Positions 8,817 to 17,410 of a DNA stretch of 39,239 nt are shown in pieces. The stretch comes from Bacteroidota bacterium (GTDB lineage Bacteria; Bacteroidota; Bacteroidia; 2-12-FULL-35-15), in NCBI GenBank assembly GCA_947504725.1, contig CANNHN010000015.1, forward strand, positions 1-39,239. The letters are read 5' to 3'. Numbering within the stretch: the stretch's first letter is position 1; every line of letters starts with the position of its first letter. The translations under genes and the position numbers were made by a program. The notes under the pieces were generated by a model. It saw nothing but the letters and a program-made list of their open reading frames with translations. It had not been told where the DNA came from and made no database searches.

Positions 8817-9398
8817 TTACCATTTATAGCAAACGGCATAATTCGGTCTTACTTTTTTTATTTTTGAATGTTTCAATTTAGCTCTGTTGAGTTTTTTATA
8901 AAACGCTGTTCCCGATTTTCTCTTTTTAGCTTTTGAGCCAGAACTGCCTGAACCCATTGATAAGTCCCGACTTTTAAAGTTAAAATCTCTTTTGACTTGG
9001 TTGGATGAATTGTCGCTACCGTTATTATCTATTGGATTAAAATTGCGGACATTCAATAGTTGTATTTGCTCATTATCATTTTTGTCAATATTGTTGAAAT
9101 TAGAAGCAAACAACTGATTTTGAACATTTAAATTATCGTTCTGAAGATTTTCATCTTGTGTTCTTTTGTATTCATCATCTGCCAATTTTTGCAATTTATG
9201 GCAAGGGCAATTTGGATTTCGAGGATCATTAATGTCGTATTGCTGATTTTGAAAATTTTGTGAAAGGGCAGTGTTGCTGAAGAATAATAATAAAATGAAT
9301 AATCGCAGAGCCCCGAAAAAATTCGGTAATAAGGATTTTTGAGCGCTACCTTCTCTACTAATCTTTACTATCTCTCTAAACTCTCTGCGATTATTCAT
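8817..9398 (-). CDS. secreted Asn-rich hypothetical protein
   Basis: A protein of up to 193 residues. A hydrophobic export segment LRLFILLLFFSNTALSQ lies at about 31-47, unusually far from the first Met. After cleavage the mature part begins near NFQNQQYDINDPRNPNCPC. The middle is rich in Asn, Asp and Gln. The C-terminus is basic (KAKKRKSGTAFYKKLNRAKLKHSKIKK). Three Cys residues (a CPC pair near 64 and one near the end) could form a disulphide. No family is recognised. The first 30 residues are doubtful: they are encoded inside an inverted repeat whose arms cover the ATG and the start of the signal-peptide coding region, so the true start may be a non-ATG codon nearer the hydrophobic segment. 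Confidence 0.6.
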   Translation of the reverse strand: MNNRREFREIVKISREGSAQKSLLPNFFGALRLFILLLFFSNTALSQNFQNQQYDINDPRNPNCPCHKLQKLADDEYKRTQDENLQNDNLNVQNQLFASNFNNIDKNDNEQIQLLNVRNFNPIDNNGSDNSSNQVKRDFNFKSRDLSMGSGSSGSKAKKRKSGTAFYKKLNRAKLKHSKIKKVRPNYAVCYKW

Positions 9399-9400
9399 TT
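9293..9400. repeat. 18-bp perfect inverted repeat around the 5' end of the secreted protein gene
   Basis: Arms 9293-9310 and 9383-9400 are exact reverse complements, separated by 72 nt. The right arm contains the annotated ATG and the left arm lies in the signal-peptide coding region. A small internal hairpin (CCGAA-4 nt-TTCGG, 9312-9325) sits inside the loop. Confidence 0.8.
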
Positions 9401-9450
9401 GTCTTTTTTATTAAACGATTAATTTTAAATTTTATTATTCTTCAAGTAAG

Positions 9451-9510
9451 ATTTCTCGACTCCGCTCGAAATGACAGTTCTATTTGTCATTTCGAGCGGA
9501 GTCGAGAAAT
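9451..9510. repeat. 26-bp perfect inverted repeat, palindromic repeat family with TGTCAT head
   Basis: Arms 9451-9476 and 9485-9510 are exact reverse complements around an 8-nt loop. Each arm contains a TCGAGCGGAGTCGA core next to TGTCAT. It ends 2 nt before the stop codon of the alpha-2-macroglobulin gene (minus strand), so as RNA it would form a very stable hairpin directly after that gene and may act in termination or mRNA protection. There is no long T run. A similar element is, as far as I know, dispersed in Bacteroidota genomes. Confidence 0.85.
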
Positions 9511-9512
9511 TA

Positions 9513-12500
9513 TTATATAACAGCTTTTTTAATGGTTACTTTATCCATTCCACTCCAAGTTTTGAACTCATTGGTGTAGTATAAGTAAGCTGAAGAAGCT
9601 GGTGCATCGTATTCTCCTGGCATTTCTGCTTTCAAATCAAGGTTGATTGTTTTAACTGCTTTTGCATCCATACCGCGATAATATACAGCAATATTGTTGC
9701 CAACAATTTCGTAATAATCAAACACTTTTTTCTCTTGCAATTCTTTCAATTGCCAAGGTTGAACTGTGAATCCTGCTGGAATTCCAATGATTGCCATTGT
9801 GCTTGGAACTTCTTCGTTCTTTTTGTTGGTAATAGTTGCAGTCATACGAACTGTTTCTCCAACATTAGCCGTTTTTTTGGCAAGTGTAGTTTTTAAGTCA
9901 ATTGCACAAACTGCGTCACTTACTGGAAGAGTAGTATTCCAAGTTGCAGAAACTGAATATGGCAATGGTGTTTTCACTCCAACATATTTCACTTTCACAT
10001 CATGTTTTCCTTCACCTTTTACAAATTCTTCCATTCCTTCAATTACAATTGAACCTTTCTCTCCAGCTTTGTATGTTTTTTCAGCAACTTTTTTACCATC
10101 TACATAAACTTCAACAGTTCCGTCTTCGTTGGTTTTTTTGCTTGCTTTAGCATATTCAGTCAATGCTTTCAAGGCTAAGATTGTTCCTTGTGTGCTACTG
10201 AATGTACCAGATCCATTTCTAGAACCAATTAAATACTTCACAGCGTTTTGCATTTCATTTGCATTTTTACCTTGCGTTTTTAACATTGCAAGAATGCTTA
10301 GGGATGTTGTTTCTGTTATTAATGATTGTCCTTGAGAATAAGTAATAGAGTGTGAAGCACCATTAAAGCTTCCATCTTTTGCTTGTTTTGCAATCAATGC
10401 TTCCATTGCTTCGTTTCCTTTTGCTGTCTCATTTAATTTGTAAGAAGCATTTGCCATCATCGCAAGCATGTAAGGATCTTTTAACTCCATTGCTTTTTTA
10501 TAAGATGTCTCATATTCTTTCTTGATATCTGTATAATCAGCTTCAGCTAAAGCATAAACAGTATAAGCATTCAAGATATCATTGCTGATTCTTCCGAAAT
10601 CATGGTATGCACGACCTTCTCTTTGGAATCCACCTTTGCCATCTTTGTGACTCATTAACCACTCAGCAGTACGGTTCAACATTTTTTGATCCACATCAGC
10701 TCCGGCTTTTTTCATATCTACAAATTCCATGATTCCATAGGCAGTTAATCCTTCGTGAGCAGGAGATGCACCAAACCATTCGTAACCTTTGTCTTTCGCT
10801 TCGAATGTTGTTAAACGTTTGTAACCTCTGTCCAATAAATCAGTAGCACGAGCAATTGTTTTTGAATCTTTGCTATCTGTTGATTTTAAATAATCTAATA
10901 CCATTGCATTTGGATATGCAGTACAAGATGTTTGTTCAAAACAACCATAAGGCTCAGATAAAATCCCTTCGATACCTTTCATTAAATCGTTCACCACATT
11001 TGGATACGCTGTGAAACTCATTTTTAAGGAGCCATTCACTACTTTATTCATTTCGAAAGAAAAATTCTTTTCCATGTCTTGTCCTGAAAAGGATGCCGTT
11101 ACTGGAAATCCTTTTGGAGCAATCTTGATTTTTTGTGAAAATGCATCACCTAATCCACATGCACGGAAAGAGATAGTGAATTCACCATAACCAATTTTAT
11201 CTAAAACTTTATAGTCTAAATAAATTGTTTTTGCTTTTCCTGGCATAATGATTTGTGCTGTTGGAACGTCAACAATTGCTTTTAATCCATCAGGAGAAAG
11301 AATTGTTAATGCGCCTCCTAAAGGCTTATCAGTATTGTTTTTTAAAGTAAGTGGAATTGAAACGATGTCTTCAGTAGCTACTTCAACTGGAATTTTAGTT
11401 GTCATTGCAAAAGGCAATTGTGTAAAGAAGTTTTTTTCTATTCTACCAACTGTTCCATCAGACGCAATACCTTCAACTGTTGTTCTGAACGATGTAATAT
11501 CATCTGAAGCGTAGAACTCTATAGTTTTGCTTCCTGATTTATCAACTTCAACATTTGGATTCCAATAAATGGTATTTCTGAAGTCGGTTCTTGTTTCAAC
11601 AGTTTCGTTTTTATCATATGCTGGTGCTGCAAACTCGCGAGCACGATAATACGTCATGATATTTTGTTGTTGAATGTTTTTTTCTTCTTCAGCAATTTTG
11701 AATTTTCTAAAACGAGCGTCTTCTGCTTTTCCTGAAACAATAGAATTTACAGCGGCATTGTCATTTCGTTTTTTCTCTGCTTTCGATTCTTTTGCGTCAT
11801 CATTTGGTGCAACTGGACCAGCAAACATTTCTACACTTTTTGATCTTTTAGCTCCACCTTTATCTTTCATAGAAGCTATTTTCATAGGACGAGGTTCTTG
11901 GTCTCGTGCTCCACGCATTTTCACTCCTTCACCAGCTCCGCCCATAACCATATCCGCTTCTGGCATTGCCATTTCATCAAAATCTCCTCTTGAGGCAGAT
12001 GAACTAGGAACGTTGTTATAGTAGTGATTATAATAATTCTTATCATATAAATACATCACCATTCCTTGGTTGTAATTTTGAATATATTGTGATTGTGGGG
12101 TGTATCCTGATGCAGAATAAGATAAAGTAACAGGTGTTGTTAAATCCAATTTGTTAAAAATGAATTTTCCATTTTCATCTGTTTCATATTCTCCACCATT
12201 GTTGATTTTGATTTTAGCGTTACTCAAAACTTTTCCAGTACTAGCATCTAAAACAGTTCCAGAAACAATTGCTCTTTCTCCTAAATGTGCTACTGCTGGA
12301 ATGTTGTCGCTCATTAATTTTTCCCAAGTGAATCGTCTCCAACCTGCAGTTAACAATAGATAATCTAAGGCTTTATCTGCTTTTGGTTCTTTTTCATTAA
12401 AGTAAAAAGCTGGTTCTTCTACTTTTTCTTTAATGTCTTGTTGTAATAAAAGTTGTGATAAAATATTTCCTGATTTGTCATCAGCAAAAGAAATTAATTG

Positions 12501-13964
12501 GTCGTTTACAACAGATAAAGAAAGATTTGCTGGCATTGGAATTCCGCGTTCATCTTTTACTGTAACGGTCATTTTTACTTTTTCTCTTGGAAGGTATTTG
12601 TCTTTATCTGTTTCTACTGAAATAGCTAATTGTTTGTCCTTGTTAACAAAAGCCAAACGCTCAGATCGAGGAACATCTTTTGAATCAAACAAAGTAATTT
12701 GTGAAACTCCAATTGGGAAATTGCTTGTTGGGAAAACAATTTTGTTGTTTCCTTTTTTTGTTAAGATTTCTGTTGAGTAGTAAATCTTCCCTCTTACTTG
12801 TGCTATCAAGGATAGTTCTTCTATTTCTGTAGTGTTTACATTTACGGTAAGTTCGCCAGTTTTTGAATTGTCAACATTCATTACGTAACCGCGCGACATA
12901 GCTTGTGGTAAAGCAAATGTTTCAGAAATCCCTTCTGGTTTTGTAATTTGTACTGAATATTTTTCATTTGCTTGAGGAATAAATTTAAATGAACCCATTC
13001 CCATATGGAAACTGCTGAAAGAAGCAACTTGTATTCCTTTTTCGTTTACAACAATTCCTTCTATATCTGCAGGTTTGTCAAACTCATTCAAAGCACGAAA
13101 TGCAACATTGCTTTCTAATCCAGCAACTAAATCGCCACCTTCTGGGAATGCTGTAAATTGAACTTTATTTAATAGGATTGGAATGGAGCGGGAGATGCTT
13201 TCTGTTAAACCATTGTAATCGATCATTACGTTTAACAGACCGTCATTTGTTTTTAATTCTTTTGGAAGGTTAAATTTGATGTAACGCATTCCGTTTTCAT
13301 CTGTTTCATCTGCTTTAGCAACTATTTGTTGTCCGTTTAAGTTGGCAACAAATTTAATTTTGTAATTGCTAAGAGGTTTGTTTTCATTTGTATTTAATTC
13401 TAGTTTTGCAATTACTTCATCACCTGCACCGAAAGCTTTTTTCTCGAAATCCAATTTCATTTTTAAATTGGGAAGTACAACATCTTGAACTTGTATTTCT
13501 TTTTCGAAAACATTATCAGCACCTTCATTTTTCATCCAGTTGGTGTATGCTCTAACTTTATACATTCCACCAAGTGCTTCTGCATCTAAAATAAAATCGC
13601 CTGAAGCAACACCATTTTTTGCAATTATATTGATGCTTTTTTCGATGGTTCCTTTTGGATTTAGAAATTCTACGTGTACAATGTCACTTTTGTTGGAAGC
13701 TTTCATGGTTTGTCCGTCACGAACATAGGTTGCGAACCAAATATTATCTCCTGGTTCATAAAAAGGCTTATCGAACTGAACATATAACCGGTCTTCCGGT
13801 AGTTTTTGTTGATAAGCGCTTAGTTTACTTTTTACGGAGCGGATAAATTCATTATCCATCGCTAATTGGTAATAATTGCTAGGAGTGATCCAAGCTACCA
13901 TTGCCAACATTGCTAGACTAATTCCAGCTATTGGCACGATTCTGTTGATTTTTATATTTCTCAT
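9513..13964 (-). CDS. alpha-2-macroglobulin family protein with thioester and carboxypeptidase-regulatory-like domain
   Basis: A protein of 1483 residues with an N-terminal hydrophobic anchor or signal (IVPIAGISLAMLAMVAW) and no lipobox Cys. The order is an MG-type region with LYVQFDKPFYEPGD near residue 60, several beta-rich MG-like domains, a carboxypeptidase-regulatory-like insert (about 565-630, GTVLDASTGKVLSNAKI), a low-complexity Met/Gly-rich stretch (about 660-690), the alpha-2-macroglobulin domain (about 795, NTIYWNPNVEVDKSG), and the helical thioester domain from about 985. The thioester motif is GCFEQTSC with Cys about 1008, so a reactive bond is plausible. Bacterial members are thought to trap proteases in the periplasm. 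Many Proteobacterial relatives sit next to pbpC; none is here. A hairpin lies right after the stop. Confidence 0.92.
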   Translation of the reverse strand: MRNIKINRIVPIAGISLAMLAMVAWITPSNYYQLAMDNEFIRSVKSKLSAYQQKLPEDRLYVQFDKPFYEPGDNIWFATYVRDGQTMKASNKSDIVHVEFLNPKGTIEKSINIIAKNGVASGDFILDAEALGGMYKVRAYTNWMKNEGADNVFEKEIQVQDVVLPNLKMKLDFEKKAFGAGDEVIAKLELNTNENKPLSNYKIKFVANLNGQQIVAKADETDENGMRYIKFNLPKELKTNDGLLNVMIDYNGLTESISRSIPILLNKVQFTAFPEGGDLVAGLESNVAFRALNEFDKPADIEGIVVNEKGIQVASFSSFHMGMGSFKFIPQANEKYSVQITKPEGISETFALPQAMSRGYVMNVDNSKTGELTVNVNTTEIEELSLIAQVRGKIYYSTEILTKKGNNKIVFPTSNFPIGVSQITLFDSKDVPRSERLAFVNKDKQLAISVETDKDKYLPREKVKMTVTVKDERGIPMPANLSLSVVNDQLISFADDKSGNILSQLLLQQDIKEKVEEPAFYFNEKEPKADKALDYLLLTAGWRRFTWEKLMSDNIPAVAHLGERAIVSGTVLDASTGKVLSNAKIKINNGGEYETDENGKFIFNKLDLTTPVTLSYSASGYTPQSQYIQNYNQGMVMYLYDKNYYNHYYNNVPSSSASRGDFDEMAMPEADMVMGGAGEGVKMRGARDQEPRPMKIASMKDKGGAKRSKSVEMFAGPVAPNDDAKESKAEKKRNDNAAVNSIVSGKAEDARFRKFKIAEEEKNIQQQNIMTYYRAREFAAPAYDKNETVETRTDFRNTIYWNPNVEVDKSGSKTIEFYASDDITSFRTTVEGIASDGTVGRIEKNFFTQLPFAMTTKIPVEVATEDIVSIPLTLKNNTDKPLGGALTILSPDGLKAIVDVPTAQIIMPGKAKTIYLDYKVLDKIGYGEFTISFRACGLGDAFSQKIKIAPKGFPVTASFSGQDMEKNFSFEMNKVVNGSLKMSFTAYPNVVNDLMKGIEGILSEPYGCFEQTSCTAYPNAMVLDYLKSTDSKDSKTIARATDLLDRGYKRLTTFEAKDKGYEWFGASPAHEGLTAYGIMEFVDMKKAGADVDQKMLNRTAEWLMSHKDGKGGFQREGRAYHDFGRISNDILNAYTVYALAEADYTDIKKEYETSYKKAMELKDPYMLAMMANASYKLNETAKGNEAMEALIAKQAKDGSFNGASHSITYSQGQSLITETTSLSILAMLKTQGKNANEMQNAVKYLIGSRNGSGTFSSTQGTILALKALTEYAKASKKTNEDGTVEVYVDGKKVAEKTYKAGEKGSIVIEGMEEFVKGEGKHDVKVKYVGVKTPLPYSVSATWNTTLPVSDAVCAIDLKTTLAKKTANVGETVRMTATITNKKNEEVPSTMAIIGIPAGFTVQPWQLKELQEKKVFDYYEIVGNNIAVYYRGMDAKAVKTINLDLKAEMPGEYDAPASSAYLYYTNEFKTWSGMDKVTIKKAVI

Positions 13965-14334
13965 GGCTATAGATTTTAATTTCTTTTCGCCAATAAGATG
14001 CAGGGGATTTTAAGATTCCATAAAGGAGGTGAAACTTTCTTTCGACTATTTAGTTCCAAATTGGAATTCTCATGCTATACTGGCCTTTCAAAAATTTAAA
14101 CACATAGACACATAGCTTTTTATGGTTCCCGTTCTGTGTGTTTTCATAGAAAAATAAATTTTTAACAGAGACATCTCTCTATGTGAATGAAGCTTGCTTC
14201 ATCTATGGGCGCTAAACGTATTGGGGAGTTTTATTCAGAACGGCTAGCCATTAATTGATTTGATAGAGAAATATGGAAAACAGACCTAAAAAACTATGTG
14301 TCTATGTGTTAAAAAAATGGGAATCCAATGGGAG
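13965..14334. other. intergenic region with short palindromes
   Basis: About 370 bp upstream of the alpha-2-macroglobulin gene. It must contain that gene's promoter, though no clean TAnnTTTG is seen. It also contains one arm pair of a CACATAGACACATAG repeat and a tight palindrome ATGAAGCTTGCTTCAT at 14189-14204. An open frame on the plus strand at 14273-14458 overlaps the VF530 gene and shows no coding character. Confidence 0.5.
14096..14313. repeat. inverted pair of CACATAGACACATAG repeats
   Basis: Arms 14096-14115 and 14294-14313 are reverse complements at 19 of 20 positions, about 180 nt apart. Repeats based on CTATGTGT units are scattered in intergenic DNA of many Bacteroidota (recollection, not checked). 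No function can be assigned. Confidence 0.65.
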
Positions 14335-14556
14335 TTACTCTTCTAATATGGAAATGTACAAATCTTCTACCTTTTTACGAGCCCACGGGGTTGCTCTAAG
14401 GAATTTTAGACTGGATTTAATACTGGGGTCTTTTTTGAAGGAATTTATGTCAATATGATAGGCTAAATTTTCCCATCCGTAATAATTAACCAAATGATTG
14501 AGAATCATTTCTAACGTTTTGCCATGCAAGGGGTCTTTGTTTTGCTCTAAAGACAT
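14335..14556 (-). CDS. VF530 / DUF2132 family small protein
   Basis: A protein of 73 residues. DPLHGKTLEMILNHLVNYYG and KKDPSIKSSLKFLRATPWAR are the hallmark segments of the VF530 (DUF2132) family, which has the same length and an alpha-helical fold proposed to bind DNA. No experimental role is known to me. ATG 14556 is the start. It is followed on the same strand only after a long gap by other genes, so it is probably transcribed alone. Recognition is strong because nearly the whole protein is the conserved motif. Confidence 0.9.
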   Translation of the reverse strand: MSLEQNKDPLHGKTLEMILNHLVNYYGWENLAYHIDINSFKKDPSIKSSLKFLRATPWARKKVEDLYISILEE

Positions 14557-14578
14557 GCTTTTATTTATTATGGAAAAA

Positions 14579-14668
14579 GTATAATGGTAGATGTAAAATG
14601 TGGTGTTTGGAGTTTGTGATTAGATGTCTTCTCCCATCTTCCATATTCCCTTTGCCATCTTCCCTTAA
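14579..14668. repeat. intergenic CATCTTCC/ATGGAAGATGG-type repeat
   Basis: The stretch has GATGTAAAATGTGG at its left part, then CCCATCTTCCATATTCCC and a second CCATCTTCCC. The same building blocks occur at 33571-33690 (intergenic) and at 28229-28297, where they are translated inside the E1 gene. It overlaps the extreme 3' end of the helicase frame. Confidence 0.5.
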
Positions 14669-15993
14669 TTCCTTCTATATGTTCGGATTTTGGCGTCTTT
14701 CCCTTTTAATTTTTCTTTTTGTGCAGGGCCACCAAGGTTTACTTTTTTATTTTTTTCTTTCTTCTCATGGAATGCAGGTCCAGGAACATGTTTGTCTTTT
14801 CCTTTTTTCTGTTTTATTCTATCAATCATCTTAGGCGTTTCATCGTCCGTAAGCATTTTAGAGATTACAACATCAGAAGGCATTGACTCATATGGAATTG
14901 CCTTATTCATTACACGTTCAATTTCTACTTGATATTCTTCTTCTGCTGCATTGATGAATGTGATTGCTGTACCTGCTTTATTAGCACGACCAGTTCTTCC
15001 TATTCTATGAATATAATCCTCAGGTGTTTCAGGAGTATCAAAATTGATAACATGTGTTACATCCGAAATGTCTAGTCCACGAGCAAGAATGTCTGTTGCA
15101 ATTAAGACACGTTTAGTTCCTTCGTGAAACTGACGTAAAGAATTGATACGAGCGCTTTGTCCTAAATTGGAGTGAATAACAGCAACATCATCCGTAAATT
15201 TATTTTTTAGCTGTTCAAATAAATCATCAGCCAATTTTTTTGTGGAGACAAATACTAGCACTTTATTTAATTCTCCATCTGTTCTTAATAGATAATCCAA
15301 TAAATTAACCTTTGTATTAAAGTTGGGAACGTGATAGCAAACTTGAATAATTTGTTCTAAAGGTGTTCCGTGTGGCGCAACTTCAATCTTTTGTGGTTCT
15401 TCAAAGTATTTAGCAATTACGCCTTCAATTTCTTCGTTCATAGTTGCCGAAAACATCAAATTCTGGCGCTTTGTTGGTAATGTTTCCAAGAAACTCAAAA
15501 GTGGTTGACGGAATCCCAAGCTCAGCATCTGATCAACTTCATCAATTACCAATTGCTTGATATCTTTTAATCTTAGTATTCCAGTTAGTGCTAAGTCTAC
15601 TAATCGTCCAGGTGTTGCAACAATAATATCAGAACCATTATAAACCAGTTGTTTTTGTGTGTTAATATTAGTTCCACCATAAACAGCTAGAAATCGAATA
15701 CTTTTATAAGTACATAGTTTTTCAATTTCTTTAACAATTTGCAAGACTAATTCTCTTGTTGGGACTATAATAAGAACACGCGGGTGTTTTTGGTCAGAAT
15801 ATTTTAGTTGACGAAGAATTGGAAGAAGGTAGGCGAATGTTTTACCTGTACCTGTTTGAGCAATTCCAACAATATCTTTTCCTGACATAATCAAAGAGAA
15901 TGCTTTTTCCTGAATAGGCGTAGGTTGTACGTAACCTAAGTCATTTAGGGCATTTAATAAAGGTTTGTCAAGATTTAGTTGTTCGAAGTCCAC
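14665..15993 (-). CDS. DEAD-box RNA helicase, RhlE-like
   Basis: A protein of 442 residues, started by GTG at 15993 (VDFEQLNLDKPLLNALNDLG). The Q motif is PTPIQEKAF and Walker A is AQTGTGKT. Motif Ia is PTREL, TPGRL follows, and motif II reads VIDEVDQML (DEVD instead of DEAD). Motif III is SAT, motif V is ARGLDI and motif VI is HRIGRTGR. A short Lys-rich tail (about 390-442) ends in AKIRTYRRN and probably adds RNA affinity. RhlE-type helicases remodel rRNA during ribosome assembly and help mRNA decay in the cytoplasm. There is a 109-bp gap to the tRNA gene upstream on the same strand. The DEVD variant is common among RhlE-like proteins and should remain active. Confidence 0.9.
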   Translation of the reverse strand: MDFEQLNLDKPLLNALNDLGYVQPTPIQEKAFSLIMSGKDIVGIAQTGTGKTFAYLLPILRQLKYSDQKHPRVLIIVPTRELVLQIVKEIEKLCTYKSIRFLAVYGGTNINTQKQLVYNGSDIIVATPGRLVDLALTGILRLKDIKQLVIDEVDQMLSLGFRQPLLSFLETLPTKRQNLMFSATMNEEIEGVIAKYFEEPQKIEVAPHGTPLEQIIQVCYHVPNFNTKVNLLDYLLRTDGELNKVLVFVSTKKLADDLFEQLKNKFTDDVAVIHSNLGQSARINSLRQFHEGTKRVLIATDILARGLDISDVTHVINFDTPETPEDYIHRIGRTGRANKAGTAITFINAAEEEYQVEIERVMNKAIPYESMPSDVVISKMLTDDETPKMIDRIKQKKGKDKHVPGPAFHEKKEKNKKVNLGGPAQKEKLKGKDAKIRTYRRN

Positions 15994-16060
15994 GGGTTAA
16001 ATATATTTCATAAATGTAGGTAATGTAGGTCAATTTGTTTCAAGATAGAGACAATAAAAG

Positions 16061-16090
16061 AAAAAGCCTCTCCGTTTGGAGAGGCTTTTA
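16061..16090 (-). terminator. intrinsic terminator of the tRNA-Lys gene
   Basis: A GCCTCTCC / GGAGAGGC stem with a 4-nt loop (GTTT on the plus strand), followed on the minus strand by a T run (CTTTTTCTTTT). It lies 11 nt after the tRNA 3' end. Confidence 0.88.
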
Positions 16091-16101
16091 GATCATCTCT
16101 G

Positions 16102-16174
16102 TGATCCCGCTGGGATTCGAACCCAGGACCCCTACATTAAAAGTGTAATGCTCTACCAGCTGAGCTACGGAATC
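16102..16174 (-). tRNA. tRNA-Lys (anticodon UUU)
   Basis: A 73-nt cloverleaf on the minus strand. The acceptor stem is GATTCCG paired with CGGGATC, the D arm is GCTCAGCTGGTAGAGC, the anticodon arm is TTACA-CTTTTAA-TGTAG with anticodon TTT, and the T arm holds GGTTCGAATCC. The discriminator is A and CCA is not encoded. It reads Lys AAA/AAG. It is a single-gene unit with its own promoter (16229-16259) and terminator (16061-16090). The 3' end is not next to any integrase, so there is no sign of a genomic island attached here. Confidence 0.97.
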
Positions 16175-16228
16175 TAATCTACACTTTCTTGTAGTCCCCA
16201 AAAGCAGATTTATTTGGTTTTGGGAGTG

Positions 16229-16259
16229 CAAATATAGAAGCATTATTTTATTTTGCAAA
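16229..16259 (-). promoter_or_regulatory. Bacteroidota housekeeping promoter of tRNA-Lys
   Basis: On the minus strand TTTG (16259-16256), then 19 nt, then TATATTTG (16236-16229), an exact match to TTTG-N19-TAnnTTTG. It lies about 54 nt before the tRNA 5' end. Confidence 0.85.
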
Positions 16260-16428
16260 GCCTTTGTTAATAAAAACTGAAGTATTTTCTTTGTGCCTGA
16301 TTTTCAGTGTATTTCAGCGTATTTGGTTATATTCTCATTTGGTCACCAAAACTGCAAATGTTGTATGCTTCATAAATGGATATATCGTAAAAAAGTGGTA
16401 TAATTGTGTATAACCTATCTATACAAAT

Positions 16429-16884
16429 TTGAATCAGCACTTCGAAATAAAACCTGTTTTAGGACTTTCTTACTTGCTTTTTGGTGCGTCTATGTCGGAT
16501 GCAGAAAAATTGTTTGGGAAAGCGGAAGAAAGTGAGTTTTTGGATGATATAGAAGATTGTCAATCCACTGTTTGGCATTATTGGGAGTTGGGATTTTCTC
16601 TTTTTTTTGATGAAAAGGATGATCAGATTTTTTGTTGTGTAGAAATCGACAATGAAAATGTAGTATTATGGGGTCAAAAAATTTTCGATTTCTCAGAAAA
16701 GCAAATTGTTGATTTATTTAAGAGTAAAGGAATTAGTGAATTTGAAACAGAAATTCACGAATGGGGAGAAAAACGTTTGAGCTTTGATGAAGTAAACATC
16801 GATTTCTATTTCGAAAAAAATAAATTAAGTTCTATTAATTATGGTAAATCTGAAATGGATTTACCGCTAATCCTTCCAAACTAA
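16429..16884 (+). CDS. conserved hypothetical protein, coupled to shikimate kinase
   Basis: A protein of about 151 residues starting at TTG 16429 (NQHFEIKPVLGLSYLLFG). No in-frame ATG precedes it, and starting at the internal ATG (MSDAEKLFGKAEE) would cut off what looks like the first strand of the domain. The segment pattern LLFGASMSDAEKLFGKAEE (G..s..ea..lfG.p) is seen in small cytoplasmic proteins with alternating beta strands and acidic loops. I cannot name a family with certainty. There is no signal peptide or membrane segment. The stop overlaps the aroK start (TAATG), so both are made from one mRNA, with no clear functional link. Confidence 0.65.
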   Translation: MNQHFEIKPVLGLSYLLFGASMSDAEKLFGKAEESEFLDDIEDCQSTVWHYWELGFSLFFDEKDDQIFCCVEIDNENVVLWGQKIFDFSEKQIVDLFKSKGISEFETEIHEWGEKRLSFDEVNIDFYFEKNKLSSINYGKSEMDLPLILPN

Positions 16885-17408
16885 TGGCGAAAATATTTTT
16901 AATTGGCTACATGGCGAGCGGAAAATCTTCAACAGGTAAAACGTTGGCTGCCCAATTGGGCTATGAATTTATTGATTTAGATAAATTTATTGAGCAGGAA
17001 TATAAAATGACCATTCCTGAAATATTTTCAGCGAAAGGTGAAAAAGAGTTCCGTGCTATGGAACATAATGCATTGAAAAAAGTGATTGAAAAGGGGAAAA
17101 CAGTTGTTGCATGTGGTGGTGGAACTCCTTGTTATTATGGGAATATGGAGTTGATGAATAATAATGGAACTACCGTGTATTTAAAAATGAGTACAGATTC
17201 ATTAGTCAACAGATTGCTTTCAGCGAAAGAAAAGCGTCCATTGATTGCGAATAAAGATGAAAAGCAATTGAGGGAGTTTGTGAATAGGCAATTAGCAAAA
17301 AGAGAAGATACTTATCATCAGGCGCAGTATATTGTTAAAGCAAAAGATTTGAATGTAGATGAATTGGCTTCATTTATTAAAGAACAAATCAGCGATAAGG
17401 TTATTTAA
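16884..17408 (+). CDS. aroK: shikimate kinase
   Basis: A protein of 174 residues, the usual length for AroK/AroL. Walker A is GYMASGKSSTGK (about 8-19), the shikimate-binding Asp is in FIDLDKFIE (about 30-38), Arg in EKEFRAME near 58, and the GGG loop is in VVACGGGTPCY (about 74-84). The lid Arg is in KEKRPLI and the adenine-loop Arg is in LAKREDTYHQA. It phosphorylates shikimate to shikimate-3-phosphate with ATP, the fifth step of the chorismate pathway, in the cytoplasm. The start is coupled to the preceding unknown gene. It converges on the phosphoribosyltransferase with 2 bp between the stops and no terminator between them. Confidence 0.95.
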   Translation: MAKIFLIGYMASGKSSTGKTLAAQLGYEFIDLDKFIEQEYKMTIPEIFSAKGEKEFRAMEHNALKKVIEKGKTVVACGGGTPCYYGNMELMNNNGTTVYLKMSTDSLVNRLLSAKEKRPLIANKDEKQLREFVNRQLAKREDTYHQAQYIVKAKDLNVDELASFIKEQISDKVI

Positions 17409-17410
17409 TT

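Noticed and set aside
14273-14458. Plus-strand reading frame of 61 codons
   Set aside because: It runs antisense through the strongly recognised VF530 gene and begins in a CTATGTGT repeat.
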